Of a stretch of DNA of 64,000 nt, positions 26,890 through 35,703 are shown piece by piece (the stretch's first letter is position 1; each line of letters begins with the position of its first letter). Below the pieces are notes generated by a model. That model had not been told where the DNA came from, did no database searches, and saw only the letters and a list, made by a program, of their open reading frames with translations. Origin of the DNA: an uncultured Rhodopila sp. (GTDB lineage: Bacteria; Pseudomonadota; Alphaproteobacteria; Acetobacterales; Acetobacteraceae); NCBI GenBank assembly GCA_903932145.1, contig CAIZFE010000062.1, positions 1 to 64,000 on the forward strand. Reading direction: 5' to 3'. The position numbers and the translations under genes were made by a program.

Positions 26890-27801
26890 TCAAACCCGCA
26901 GCGTCCCTTCACTGACGACCACCGCCTCGCCGCCGATGCGAACCTGGCGCAGCCGGCTGCCGGCGACCGTCAGCGACACGGTGATGCGGGACGGGCGTCC
27001 CATGGCGTCGCCTTGCTCAATGACGAAAGTATGCTGCCCATCCTCGGGTTTCTCGAAATCCATGAACGCGGCGGCAAAGGCGGCCGCGGCCGATCCGGTC
27101 GCCGGGTCCTCCGGCACCCCCACGCCGGGGGCGAACATGCGCGCATGAAAGGCGTGCGCGGGATCGAGAGGTTCGGCGCAATACACGAAAGCATTGGTGA
27201 AACCGTCGTCTGGCTCACCGAAGGCGCGCGCAAACGCCTCCCCGTTCGGATGCGCCCGGGTGACCGCCTCACGGTTGCGCAACGGCACGCAGCGGAACGG
27301 ATTGCCGGCCGAGTAGATCGCCGGCTGGTGAGTGCCGAAGCCGATATCGTCTTCTTTCAGTCCCAACCCCGCCGCCAATGTCGCTTTATCGGGCAGGCGG
27401 CCGATACGCTCCGGCAGGCGCGGCAGGGTGAAGGTAGCATGGCCGCGCCCCTCGCCCGAGACGGTCACCGAACAGGGGACGAGACCGATTTTTTCCTCCA
27501 GAACGAACGCCATCGGTCCGGGTTGCTGCTGTTGGTCGAGTAACCCCAGCAGCACGGCGGTGCCGACGGTGGGGTGACCGGCGAACGGGACCTCTCGACC
27601 CGGGGTGAAGATGCGAATGCTGGCTTTATGGTCGGCAGAGGCCGGGCCGGTGACGAACACCGTCTCTGACAGATTGAACTCCAGCGCGATCGCCTGCATG
27701 CGCCGGTCATCCAGATCAGCGCTGTCCAGCACGACGGCCAGCGGATTCCCCGCCAGCGCCTGACCGGTAAAAACATCGAGGGTGTAGAAGCGACGGCTCA
27801 T
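26890..27801 (-). CDS. PhzF-family isomerase/epimerase
   Basis: A 303-residue protein of the PhzF (phenazine biosynthesis-like) fold, with two similar halves. Motifs are YTLDVFTGQALAGNPLAVV, the catalytic Glu in FNLSETVFV, PFAGHPTVGTA, and GVPEDPATGSAAAAF. Most PhzF homologues outside phenazine clusters are isomerases of unknown substrate, and no phz genes are here. It overlaps the stop of the upstream aminotransferase by four bases (ATGA), suggesting a common amino-acid-derived substrate. Confidence 0.85.
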   Translation of the reverse strand: MSRRFYTLDVFTGQALAGNPLAVVLDSADLDDRRMQAIALEFNLSETVFVTGPASADHKASIRIFTPGREVPFAGHPTVGTAVLLGLLDQQQQPGPMAFVLEEKIGLVPCSVTVSGEGRGHATFTLPRLPERIGRLPDKATLAAGLGLKEDDIGFGTHQPAIYSAGNPFRCVPLRNREAVTRAHPNGEAFARAFGEPDDGFTNAFVYCAEPLDPAHAFHARMFAPGVGVPEDPATGSAAAAFAAAFMDFEKPEDGQHTFVIEQGDAMGRPSRITVSLTVAGSRLRQVRIGGEAVVVSEGTLRV

Positions 27802-28901
27802 GCACGGGCTTCCTGATCGAGGGCCAACGAGACGGCCGCCAGGGCCGCGTCCAGATCTAACATCGGCAGTAACCCGAAGCCCAGCCGGAAAATGCGGCCT
27901 TCGTCGCCGAACCAGGTGCCGTTGCCGACGCGGACACCCCGGCTTGTCAGGCCGGCATAAAACCGGCTGACCGCGTCATCGTCGAACACCTCGGGACGCA
28001 GACGCACGCAGCAGATCGCGCCGGCGTCGGGGCGGACCCACTCGATCCATCGCGCATTCCCCCGCACCCAGGCCTCCACCCGCCCCAGGCCGGCCGCGAC
28101 ATGATGCCGGCGAACCTGCTGGTTTTGCCGCAGCACACCCAGCGCCAGGGCTTCGTCCACAGTGGAGCAAGCAATGACGGTGCTGAACTTGCCGACCACC
28201 AGTTGCTGGCGCAGCACCGGATCGCGGGTGATCGCCCAGCCGATCCGCAACCCTGGCGCCCCGTGGCATTTCGACAGCGACGCGATGGAGACGATTTTCG
28301 AACTCAGACCGATCGCGCTGGGGGCAACGGGTTCATCGCCATAAGCGGCCTCGCGGAACGTTTCATCGATCAGCAACGTCGCGAGCGGACATATCCGCTG
28401 CATCGCCTCCAGGATCGCCAGGATGGTGTGGGACGGGATCGCCACCCCGGACGGATTTTGCGGCGACGCCAGCACGACCAGTTTGGTCCGTTCCGACAGG
28501 ACCGCTCGGACGTCCTCCAGGTCGGGTTGATAGCGGTTGCTAAAATTCACCGCGACGGTGCGAACCCGGGCGCCGACCGCCTGTAACGCGGAGCGTGCGA
28601 GAGCGAACACCGGCGTGGTGGTGACGGCTTCGTCGCCCCGGTCGCACAGAGTGAACGCCAGCAGGAACAGGGCATGCACGCCGCCCACCGTGACAACCAC
28701 ATCGTCCGGAGCAACCCCATGCCGTTCGGCAATGGCGGCGCGCAGCAAAGGGTCGCCGGCGGCGGAGCCATAACCCAGGGCGATGTCTTCGAAGTCCAGG
28801 ACATCGTGCAGATGCAGGGCCGGCCCTATGCTCTCGGCCAGATCGTAGCGCGGGGCGGGCCCGATCAGGGCCATGATGTCATTGGTCGGGAAGCGCGCCA
28901 T
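27798..28901 (-). CDS. PLP-dependent aminotransferase, class I/II fold
   Basis: A 367-residue fold-type I enzyme. The Schiff-base lysine is in SIASLSKCHGAPGLRIGWA, the aspartate contacting the pyridine nitrogen is probably in LLIDETFREAAYG, and the substrate-carboxylate arginine is near the end (IFRLGFG). The N-P pair of PQNPSG is present. The stop overlaps the PhzF start. The substrate is unknown. It diverges from the ugp operon. Confidence 0.82.
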   Translation of the reverse strand: MARFPTNDIMALIGPAPRYDLAESIGPALHLHDVLDFEDIALGYGSAAGDPLLRAAIAERHGVAPDDVVVTVGGVHALFLLAFTLCDRGDEAVTTTPVFALARSALQAVGARVRTVAVNFSNRYQPDLEDVRAVLSERTKLVVLASPQNPSGVAIPSHTILAILEAMQRICPLATLLIDETFREAAYGDEPVAPSAIGLSSKIVSIASLSKCHGAPGLRIGWAITRDPVLRQQLVVGKFSTVIACSTVDEALALGVLRQNQQVRRHHVAAGLGRVEAWVRGNARWIEWVRPDAGAICCVRLRPEVFDDDAVSRFYAGLTSRGVRVGNGTWFGDEGRIFRLGFGLLPMLDLDAALAAVSLALDQEARA

Positions 28902-29031
28902 GCCGGACGGTGGTGCCTTTGGGGTGACCGATTAGGCCAACAGATCACAGGCAGCGTATCCATTGCAAAACCTGTTTGAGAACAATTTCGGCATTAGGCT
29001 GTCCGGGCCGGTTTGCCGGCCTGAAGCCTGC

Positions 29032-29060
29032 CCTTCACCCAAGCGTCATAAAACGGTAAT
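29032..29060 (+). promoter_or_regulatory. Pho-box candidate upstream of ugpB
   Basis: GCGTCAT-AAAA-CGGTAAT (29043-29060) matches the PhoB box plan of two 7-bp CTGTCAT-like repeats with a 4-bp AT spacer (6/7 and 5/7 matches). A weaker third half-site, CCTTCAC, lies exactly 11 bp earlier at 29032-29038. It ends 60 bp before the ugpB start. PhoB control of ugp is established in E. coli; here it is inferred from sequence. Confidence 0.6.
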
Positions 29061-29119
29061 CGTGTAGCAACGCAGCGTCGCTAACGGCTGCGAACCAACT
29101 TCGGTGAGGATTTTCGTCC

Positions 29120-30442
29120 ATGAAGCGTCGCACCCTGCTTGCTGTCCCTGTTGTCCTGGCGGCGCCGCGCGCGCGGGCAGCCGAGAAAACCAAGATTGTG
29201 TGGTGGCATGCGATGACCGCTGCGCTGGCGGATGAGGTCAACCGCATCGCCACCGGGTTCAACGCAAGCCAAAGCGATGTCGAGATCGAGGCGGTTTACA
29301 AAGGCGGTTACGGCGACGTGCTGACCGCGACGATCGCCGCCTCGCGCGCCGGCCAGGCACCGCATCTGGCGCAGATCTTCGAGGTCGGAACCGGCACCAT
29401 GCTCTCCGCCGGCAAGGCGGTGAAGCCGGTGTGGCAGTTGGCCAAGGAAACCGGCCTGGCGATCGACCCGAAGGCGTATATCCCCGCCGTGCGCGGCTAT
29501 TACAGCCTGAGCGATGGGCGGATGGCGTCGATGCCGTTCAATTCTTCGACCGCCGTGATGTGGTATAATAAGGACGCATTCCGGAAAGCCGGGCTGGACC
29601 CTGATAAGGCGCCGGCGACGTGGCAAGAGGTCGTGAAGGCGGCCGCCGTCATTAAGGAGAAGGATGCGGCGCCGGTGCCGATGACGACGTCCTGGCCGGC
29701 CTGGATTCAGTTGGAGCAGTACGGCGCACTGCACAACCTGCCGTTCGCCACGAAGTCGAATGGGTTCGACGGTTTGGACGCCGAACTGGCGTTCAACAGC
29801 AAGGCGCATGTCAAACATATCGAACGGCTGCTGGCGATGGCGAAGGACGGCACGTTCAAGTATGCCGGCCGCGATACCGCGCCTGATCCGCTGATGGTGT
29901 CGGGAGAGGCGGCGATCTCGTTCGGATCGTCCGGTTTCCGCGGCAACCTGGTCAAGAGCGCCAAACATGACTGGGCCGAAGCTTATCTGCCGTTCGATCC
30001 GGAGATCATCAAGGCTCCATTGAATTCGATCATCGGTGGCGCCAGCCTATGGACGATGACCGCACCGGGGCGGACAGAGTCCGAATACAAGGCGGTGGCG
30101 GAATTCCTGAAATATATAGGCAAGGCAGATGTCGATTCGACCTGGAGCATGAACACCGGCTACGTGCCAGTGACGTTCGCCGGTTATGAGCAGGCGAAGC
30201 AGCAGGGCTTCTACACGAAAAATGTCGGCGCCGACATTCCGGTAGAACAGCTCGCCCGCGGCACCATGACGCCCAACACTAAGGGTCTGCGGTTGGGCCG
30301 GTTGTCGGAAATCCGGAATATTATTTACGAGGAACTGGAGAAGGCGCTGCAAGGCGGCCAGACGGCGCAGCAGGCGCTGGATGTGTCGGTGACGCGCGGC
30401 AACAAAGTGCTGCGGGAGTTCGCGAAATCCACGAAGGCGTAA
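29120..30442 (+). CDS. ugpB: sn-glycerol-3-phosphate ABC transporter, substrate-binding protein
   Basis: A 440-residue periplasmic binding protein for glycerol-3-phosphate (and possibly glycerophosphodiesters). The signal peptide is residues 1-21 (MKRRTLLAVPVVLAAPRARA), with a twin Arg that could permit Tat export. The mature start KIVWWHAMTAALADEVN and the blocks YKGGYGDVLTA and PFNSSTAVMWYNKDAF are typical of UgpB. It is first in ugpBAEC, preceded by a Pho-box candidate. Its product would supply GlpD (19976) and phosphate metabolism. Confidence 0.9.
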   Translation: MKRRTLLAVPVVLAAPRARAAEKTKIVWWHAMTAALADEVNRIATGFNASQSDVEIEAVYKGGYGDVLTATIAASRAGQAPHLAQIFEVGTGTMLSAGKAVKPVWQLAKETGLAIDPKAYIPAVRGYYSLSDGRMASMPFNSSTAVMWYNKDAFRKAGLDPDKAPATWQEVVKAAAVIKEKDAAPVPMTTSWPAWIQLEQYGALHNLPFATKSNGFDGLDAELAFNSKAHVKHIERLLAMAKDGTFKYAGRDTAPDPLMVSGEAAISFGSSGFRGNLVKSAKHDWAEAYLPFDPEIIKAPLNSIIGGASLWTMTAPGRTESEYKAVAEFLKYIGKADVDSTWSMNTGYVPVTFAGYEQAKQQGFYTKNVGADIPVEQLARGTMTPNTKGLRLGRLSEIRNIIYEELEKALQGGQTAQQALDVSVTRGNKVLREFAKSTKA

Positions 30443-30502
30443 CGACATTGGCCTGGATGCGCGTCACCGCAGATGACCAAGCAGCCGCCGGCCACCCAAC
30501 CC

Positions 30503-30529
30503 GTCATGGCAGGCGTAGGCCTGCCATCC
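30503..30529. repeat. Type II palindrome inside the ugp operon
   Basis: GTCATGGCAGGC and GCCTGCCAT flank GTAG, between ugpB and ugpA. An outer pair CAACCCGTC (30497) and GACGGATTGGGTTG (30547-30560) extends the stem. It may stabilise the 3' end of the ugpB message so that binding protein exceeds permease, as palindromes do in the E. coli mal operon. Confidence 0.75.
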
Positions 30530-30591
30530 ACGTCTTGGGGTGGCAGGACGGATTGGGTTGCTTCGCTCCGCGGGCGGGGGACTGACCGGAC

Positions 30592-31473
30592 ATGGACCGC
30601 CGGACCGTGTTCAACGGACGTCTGCTGCCGGCGGTCCTGTTGCTCCCTCAGCTAATACTGACGTTCTTCTTTTTCTACTGGCCGGCCGGCAATGCCGTTT
30701 GGTCCAGCCTGCTGTCTCAGGATGCGTTCGGTCAGGGCTGGGTGTTTGTCGGGATCGACAATTTCGTCGATCTGTTCACCGACCCGCTGTACCTGGAATC
30801 TGTTGTCCGCACGGTGTTGTTTTGTGCGGCGGTCAGTGCCCTGGCGATGAGCATTGCGCTTGGTTTGGCGGTCTTCGCCGACCGTTCGATACGCGGCCGA
30901 GCAGTTTACCGGACCTTGCTGATCTGGCCGTATGCGATCGCGCCGGCGATGTCGGCCGTCCTGTTTCTGTTCGTTCTTAACCCTCGCGTCGGGTTGCTCG
31001 GGCGATGGCTGAACCGGCACGGTATCGACTGGGATTATACGTTGAACGGAGGGCAGGCCCTGCTGATGGTCGTATCCGCCAGCGCCTGGAAACAAGTCAG
31101 CTACAATTTCATCTTTTTCCTCGCCGGGTTGCAGTCGATCCCCCGGGCGGTGATCGAGGCGGCACGCATGGACGGCGCGAAAGGGTGGCGCCGGTTTCGG
31201 ACCATTACGTTCCCGCTGATCGCGCCGACGACGTTCTTCCTGCTGGTGGTGAATGTCGTTTATGCCGCATTCGACACGTTCGGGACGATCTACGCGCTGA
31301 CGCAAGGTGGGCCAGGAAAGGATACCGAGACGTTGGTCCTCAAGGTGTTCCGCGACGGCGTGATCAATCAAGATATCGGGTCGTCGTCGGCCCAGTCGGT
31401 GGTGCTGATGTTTGGCGTGATCGCGATTACCGCGGTGCAGTTCCGGTTCATGGGACGGAGGACGGTGTCTTGA
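30592..31473 (+). CDS. ugpA: sn-glycerol-3-phosphate ABC transporter, permease UgpA
   Basis: A 293-residue inner-membrane permease with six predicted helices. The first is LLPAVLLLPQLILTFFFFYWPAG (by position 11-33), and the EAA loop that docks the ATPase is EAARMDGAKGWRRFRTITFPLIAP (key EAA...G.........P). It pairs with UgpE as a heterodimeric channel. It is 149 bp from ugpB, with a palindrome between. Confidence 0.9.
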   Translation: MDRRTVFNGRLLPAVLLLPQLILTFFFFYWPAGNAVWSSLLSQDAFGQGWVFVGIDNFVDLFTDPLYLESVVRTVLFCAAVSALAMSIALGLAVFADRSIRGRAVYRTLLIWPYAIAPAMSAVLFLFVLNPRVGLLGRWLNRHGIDWDYTLNGGQALLMVVSASAWKQVSYNFIFFLAGLQSIPRAVIEAARMDGAKGWRRFRTITFPLIAPTTFFLLVVNVVYAAFDTFGTIYALTQGGPGKDTETLVLKVFRDGVINQDIGSSSAQSVVLMFGVIAITAVQFRFMGRRTVS

Positions 31474-31570
31474 AGGAGGTCTTGGTTTTGCCGTGCGGAG
31501 GGGGGTCATGGCCCTCGCGTGCTGTGGAAAATTCTCGTCACGACCGGCCGTCTTGTGGCGTCAACACCCC

Positions 31571-32401
31571 ATGAAAGACCGCCCCGATACCCTCGCCCAC
31601 GTCATCCTGATCCTCGGCGTCGTGTTGTTCGCGCTCCCGGTCTGGCTGGTGTTCGCCGGCTCCACGCAGGACTCCGACGCCATCATCCGCGGCGAGCTAT
31701 CGCTGATCCCCGACCTGACCAACCTGTCGGTCTATCCACGCGTCTTGTTGCACAGCACGATGGGGTCCGAACCCGTCTGGCACATGCTGATGATCTCGCT
31801 GGGCATGGCCCTGGCGGTGGCATTCGGCAAAATCACGATTTCCATCCTGTCCGCGTATGCCGTGGTGTTCTTCCGCTTCCCGTTCCGGCAGGTCGCCTTC
31901 TGGCTGATTTTTGTTACTTTGATGCTGCCCGTGGAGGTGCGGATCATCCCCACCTATGGCGTCATGGCGGATTTCGGCCTGATCAACACGTTTACCGGCC
32001 TGTGGGTGCCGCTGATCGCCTCCGCCACCGCAACGTTGCTGTTCCGCCAGGTCTTCACCGCCATCCCCGACGAATTGGTGGAAGCCGCCCGCATGGACGG
32101 CGCCGGGCCGCTGCGATTCCTGTGGGATATTGTCTTGCCGGTCTCCGGCGCCAATATCGCGGCGCTGTTCGTGATCCTGTTCGTCTATGGCTGGAACCAA
32201 TATCTGTGGCCGTTACTGGTCGCGACGGATCGCAGCCTGGACACGATCGTCATCGGCATCGTCAAAATGATCGGCCAGGAAACCCAGACGGATTGGAGCG
32301 CGGTAATGGCAACGACCGTCTTGGCGCTACTGCCCCCGGTGTTGGTCGTGGTGCTTATGCAACGCTGGTTCGTCGCCGGCCTGACGGAAGGCGAGAAATA
32401 G
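31571..32401 (+). CDS. ugpE: sn-glycerol-3-phosphate ABC transporter, permease UgpE
   Basis: A 276-residue inner-membrane permease with six helices. The EAA loop reads VEAARMDGAGPLRFLWDIVLP. The start at 31571 (MKDRPDTLAHVILILGVVL) is chosen because the upstream in-frame extension to 31493 lacks family similarity; it leaves 97 bp after ugpA. The TAG stop abuts the ugpC ATG with no gap. Confidence 0.9.
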   Translation: MKDRPDTLAHVILILGVVLFALPVWLVFAGSTQDSDAIIRGELSLIPDLTNLSVYPRVLLHSTMGSEPVWHMLMISLGMALAVAFGKITISILSAYAVVFFRFPFRQVAFWLIFVTLMLPVEVRIIPTYGVMADFGLINTFTGLWVPLIASATATLLFRQVFTAIPDELVEAARMDGAGPLRFLWDIVLPVSGANIAALFVILFVYGWNQYLWPLLVATDRSLDTIVIGIVKMIGQETQTDWSAVMATTVLALLPPVLVVVLMQRWFVAGLTEGEK

Positions 32402-33466
32402 ATGGCCACTCTGGAAATCCAAGGCCTGCGCAAGAGTTTTGGCGCCACGCAGGTGCTGCGTCAGATCGATTTCTCGCTGAACGATGGTGAGATGCTGGTC
32501 ATCGTCGGCGCCTCCGGCTGCGGCAAATCGACGCTGTTGCGTCTGGTGGCCGGGCTGGAGACTCCCACCGCCGGCCGCATCGTGGTGGGCGGTCGGGACG
32601 TGACAGGACTGGACCCATCCGAACGCGATATTGCGATGGTGTTCCAGAACTACGCGCTGTATCCACATATGTCAGTGTTCGACAATATGGCGTACGGCCT
32701 GCGCATTCGCGGCCTGTCGCGCGGCGAGATATCCCGAAAGGTCGAGGAAGCCGCCACGTTGCTGGGTTTGGAGGCGCTGCTGGCGCGCAAGCCGCGGCAG
32801 TTGTCCGGCGGCCAACGCCAGCGTGTGGCGATGGGCCGCGCGATTGTGCGCGATCCGAAACTGTTTCTGTTCGATGAGCCGCTGTCGAACCTGGACGCGA
32901 AACTGCGGGTCCAGATGCGCGCCGAAATCCGCAAGCTGCAACGAAGACTCGGTGTCACCAGCCTGTATGTGACGCACGATCAGGTCGAGGCGATGACGCT
33001 GGGCGATCGCCTGTTGATCCTGCACGAGGGTGCGCCGGCTATGTTGGCAACGCCGATGGAGGTGTTTGAGCGGCCGGCGGATACCTACGTCGCGGGATTT
33101 GTCGGGTCGCCAACGATGAATTTCCTGCCGGGGCGGTTGGTGCTGGATGGCACGGCGGTGCAGTTGGATGCCGGGCCGCTGGTTCCGCTGGCGGGGCGTC
33201 GCGTTGGCGATGCCGTAACGCTGGGTATTCGTCCCGAGCATCTGACGTTAGGTGGCGAGGGGCTGACGCTGACCGTCGATTTGATCGAACCGCTGGGGTC
33301 GGAGACGCTGGTGCACGGGCGGGTTGCCGGTGCGACCGGGGAGACGATCGCGGTGAAGGTCCCCGGCGTGGTGCGGCCGGCGGAAACGATGACGGTGTCG
33401 GTCCAGGCCGATCAGGCGCATGTTTTCGATGCCGGGACGGGGAAGCGGATCGATCAAAACGGTTAG
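32402..33466 (+). CDS. ugpC: sn-glycerol-3-phosphate ABC transporter, ATPase UgpC
   Basis: A 354-residue MalK/UgpC-type ATPase. Walker A GASGCGKST (residues 37-45), Q-loop VFQNYALYPHMSV, signature LSGGQRQRVAMGRAI, Walker B LFLFDEPLSNLDAKLR, H-loop YVTHD, then a C-terminal regulatory TOBE domain from about 240. It directly follows ugpE. The ugpQ phosphodiesterase often found next is absent; the downstream gene is unrelated and convergent. Confidence 0.9.
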   Translation: MATLEIQGLRKSFGATQVLRQIDFSLNDGEMLVIVGASGCGKSTLLRLVAGLETPTAGRIVVGGRDVTGLDPSERDIAMVFQNYALYPHMSVFDNMAYGLRIRGLSRGEISRKVEEAATLLGLEALLARKPRQLSGGQRQRVAMGRAIVRDPKLFLFDEPLSNLDAKLRVQMRAEIRKLQRRLGVTSLYVTHDQVEAMTLGDRLLILHEGAPAMLATPMEVFERPADTYVAGFVGSPTMNFLPGRLVLDGTAVQLDAGPLVPLAGRRVGDAVTLGIRPEHLTLGGEGLTLTVDLIEPLGSETLVHGRVAGATGETIAVKVPGVVRPAETMTVSVQADQAHVFDAGTGKRIDQNG

Positions 33467-33582
33467 TTGCTGACTCATGCCAACCCGGGTTGACATTGGC
33501 TTATCGCTTTTCAGCCAATGCCGTCGCCGGGCGTGACTCGATCCCAAGGCAGTCTCTCAAGACCTACCTTCAATTGTGCCGC

Positions 33583-33939
33583 TCAAGCCGCGGGGCGTGC
33601 GGCCACGTCTTCTTCGGCGTCGAGAAAGACCTGATACCGATCGTCTTCCTCGGACGTGATCGGTTCGCCCGCGCGCTTGCACAGATCGGCGGCGGTATGA
33701 AAGGCGTCCGCATGATAAAACAGCGTCTGAGTCCGTTCCACCTCCGCTGCATAAACCTCGCGTTGCCATGCATCCGCGGCGCCTGTATCGCCGAGGAAGA
33801 CCGCGCGGACGATGTCCCTGACCCGGTCCCAATACCAATCGCGATAGGCGAGCGACAAATGCTCGTCCATCCGGATGGACCGGGACTGGCCGTCGGTAGA
33901 TAAGGTGCCGTCGCAAATGCTGGCAGGTAGTTTGGACAA
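33583..33939 (-). CDS. Unknown small protein
   Basis: A 118-residue soluble protein read from a TTG start at 33939; the next in-frame ATG (RMDEHLSLAYRDWYWDRV) would give about 95 residues and is a fair alternative. It is rich in Asp/Glu and aromatic residues, with no membrane segment. It follows the truncated gene at 33954 by 14 bp in the same direction, so it was probably second in a two-gene operon now decapitated. Confidence 0.45.
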   Translation of the reverse strand: MSKLPASICDGTLSTDGQSRSIRMDEHLSLAYRDWYWDRVRDIVRAVFLGDTGAADAWQREVYAAEVERTQTLFYHADAFHTAADLCKRAGEPITSEEDDRYQVFLDAEEDVAARPAA

Positions 33940-33953
33940 TGCAGTTCGCTCCG

Positions 33954-34200
33954 CTAACGCGACAATGCTTGAAACATAGGCGAGCCGATATCGTGAATCC
34001 AGGGTTGAAAACGATCGAAACCCCGCACCGCCCGTTCGGAGTTAAAGCTGATCTGATCGCTGTCGAAAACCGTCAGCCTTTGCGGCCACAGCGTCAAGTC
34101 GGACACCATGTCCCACAGATCGGATGTACTACGCAGGAACGTTACGGTCTCCAGCGAGGCCAGCCACTCCCGGTCCGTGTACTCGAAGAGACGGTGGCCA
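33954..34200 (-). pseudogene. 5'-truncated gene remnant
   Basis: The minus strand reads an open, protein-like C-terminus: FGHRLFEYTDREWLASL, then TSDLWDMVSDLTLWPQRLTVFD, ending GSPMFQALSR and TAG at 33954. Composition is normal and there are no internal stops, but no start codon exists before the frame enters the TGGATGG repeats at 34202. The 5' part was apparently lost where the Fic gene now begins. I do not recognise the family. Confidence 0.5.
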
Positions 34201-34201
34201 A

Positions 34202-34274
34202 ATTGGATGGAAATGGATGGACAAATGGTGGGGCCATCTCCAGTCTAATCGGATGGAATTGGATGGAACAATGG
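34202..34274. repeat. Imperfect 27-bp direct repeat at the Fic gene start
   Basis: Copies at 34202-34228 and 34248-34274 agree at 23 of 27 positions and each is built of TGGATGGAA-like units ending ACAATGG or ACAAATGG. The second copy contains the proposed fic ATG (34271). It marks the boundary between the truncated minus-strand gene and the Fic-MntA-HepT patch. Confidence 0.7.
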
Positions 34275-35329
34275 CATCGCCGCTGGAAACCACAACTGTC
34301 CGCATCACTCCAGCGATCCTCTCCCTGATCGCGGAACTGGACGAATTCAAGGGCGCCTGGCGGGCGTTCGGCCGCATCGCGCCGGATCGCCTCTCCACAC
34401 TGCGCCGCGTGGCCACGATCGAAAGCATCGGGTCGTCCACTCGTATCGAAGGTGCCAAACTCAGCAATCTCGAAGTCGAGAAGCTTTTATCCAACCTTCA
34501 AATCGGTTCGTTTGCCACACGCGATGAGCAGGAAGTCGCGGGCTATGCCGGCGTGATGGAAACGGTCTTCACGCATTGGGCCGACATTCCTCTGACCGAG
34601 AATCACATCAAACAACTCCATCGCGACGTGCTGATCCATTCCCACAAGGATGAACGCCATCGCGGTGATTACAAGACCCTGGCCAATCACGTCGAAGCCT
34701 TCGATGCGGATGGCAAAAGCCTCGGCGTCGTCTTCGCGACCGCGACCCCATTCGATACGCCCGGACGAATGATCGAACTGATCGCCTGGCTTCGTGAGCA
34801 GGAGGACGGCAGGAGACTTCATCCTTTGCTGATCATCGCGATATTCGTCGTGGTCTTCCTCGAAATCCACCCGTTCCAGGACGACAATGGCCGCCTGTCC
34901 CGCGTATTGACGACATTGCTTCTTTTGCGCGCCGGTTATGCTTACGTGCCGTACAGTTCCCTGGAAAGCGTCATCGAGCAAAGCAAGGAGGCCTATTACG
35001 TTGCCTTGCGGCGGACGCAGGGAACCATCCGAACCGGCACGCCCGACTGGAACCCGTGGATCGAGTTCCTTCTGAACGCCTTGCAACAGCAGAAACGAAA
35101 CCTCGAACGCAAAATCGACCGTGAACAGATCGTGCTCGGTACTCTACCGGACCTGTCCGTGCAGATCCTGGAATTCACCCGCGAGCACGGTCGCATGACG
35201 ATCGCGGCGGCGGTCAGGCTCACCGGCCAAAGCCGAGGCACCGTCCGCGACCACGTCAAAGCTCTGACCAGGGCGGGGCACCTCACGCCGCACGGGGCCG
35301 GCCGAGGTGCCTGGTATGGGCTGACATGA
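34271..35329 (+). CDS. Fic-domain AMP-transferase with N-terminal inhibitory motif and C-terminal HTH
   Basis: A 352-residue Fic protein that would attach AMP (or another nucleotide) to a protein hydroxyl. The inhibitory helix motif S-xxx-E-G is at residues 56-61 (SSTRIEG), so it is class II and self-inhibited. The Fic core is HPFQDDNGRLSR at 200-211, with catalytic His200; the usual Gly after the acidic residue is Asp, a known variant. Residues 290-352 form a winged helix (VRLTGQSRGTVRDHVKALTRAG). An in-frame ATG at 34253 would add six residues. It overlaps no upstream gene and is followed closely by mntA. Confidence 0.85.
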   Translation: MASPLETTTVRITPAILSLIAELDEFKGAWRAFGRIAPDRLSTLRRVATIESIGSSTRIEGAKLSNLEVEKLLSNLQIGSFATRDEQEVAGYAGVMETVFTHWADIPLTENHIKQLHRDVLIHSHKDERHRGDYKTLANHVEAFDADGKSLGVVFATATPFDTPGRMIELIAWLREQEDGRRLHPLLIIAIFVVVFLEIHPFQDDNGRLSRVLTTLLLLRAGYAYVPYSSLESVIEQSKEAYYVALRRTQGTIRTGTPDWNPWIEFLLNALQQQKRNLERKIDREQIVLGTLPDLSVQILEFTREHGRMTIAAAVRLTGQSRGTVRDHVKALTRAGHLTPHGAGRGAWYGLT

Positions 35330-35373
35330 GCCGTGTCGCGATGTGCCCGCGATCATGGTATAAAACTCCGGCA

Positions 35374-35703
35374 ATGACTCAGGTTGACGCCCTTCCCACC
35401 ATATTCGGCGAGTCGGAAGCGCTGTCCGACATCTGCCGGCGCTTCAATGTCCGACGGCTCGACCTGTTCGGTTCCGCCGCGACCGGACGCGGCTTCGATC
35501 CGGCACGCAGCGATCTGGACTTTCTTGTGACCTTCGACAAGCTTGCTTCCAAGGACTATCTGAATACCTACTTCGGATTGCGTGGCGCGCTGGAAGATAT
35601 GTCAGGACTTCCAGTCGATCTCCTGACGGACGAGTCCATCAAAAATCCATTTCTGCGCCGCCGGATTCTGTCCGAACGCCGCCTGCTGTTTCAGGCACCG
35701 TGA
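35374..35703 (+). CDS. mntA: MntA-type nucleotidyltransferase antitoxin
   Basis: A 109-residue minimal nucleotidyltransferase. The GSx10DxD motif is intact: LFGSAATGRGFDPARSDLDFLV (Gly33-Ser34, Asp47, Asp49). In HEPN-MNT modules this enzyme AMPylates a tyrosine of the HepT RNase and neutralises it. The start at 35374 gives the usual length; the frame is open 16 codons further up into the fic stop. Its stop overlaps the hepT GTG start (GTGA). Because hepT is frameshifted, this antitoxin now appears to be without an active partner. Confidence 0.85.
   Translation: MTQVDALPTIFGESEALSDICRRFNVRRLDLFGSAATGRGFDPARSDLDFLVTFDKLASKDYLNTYFGLRGALEDMSGLPVDLLTDESIKNPFLRRRILSERRLLFQAP

Noticed and set aside
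30592-33466. Maltose/sugar importer instead of ugp
   Set aside because: The binding protein, permease and ATPase order ugpBAEC, the UgpB blocks and the upstream Pho box fit glycerol-3-phosphate better.
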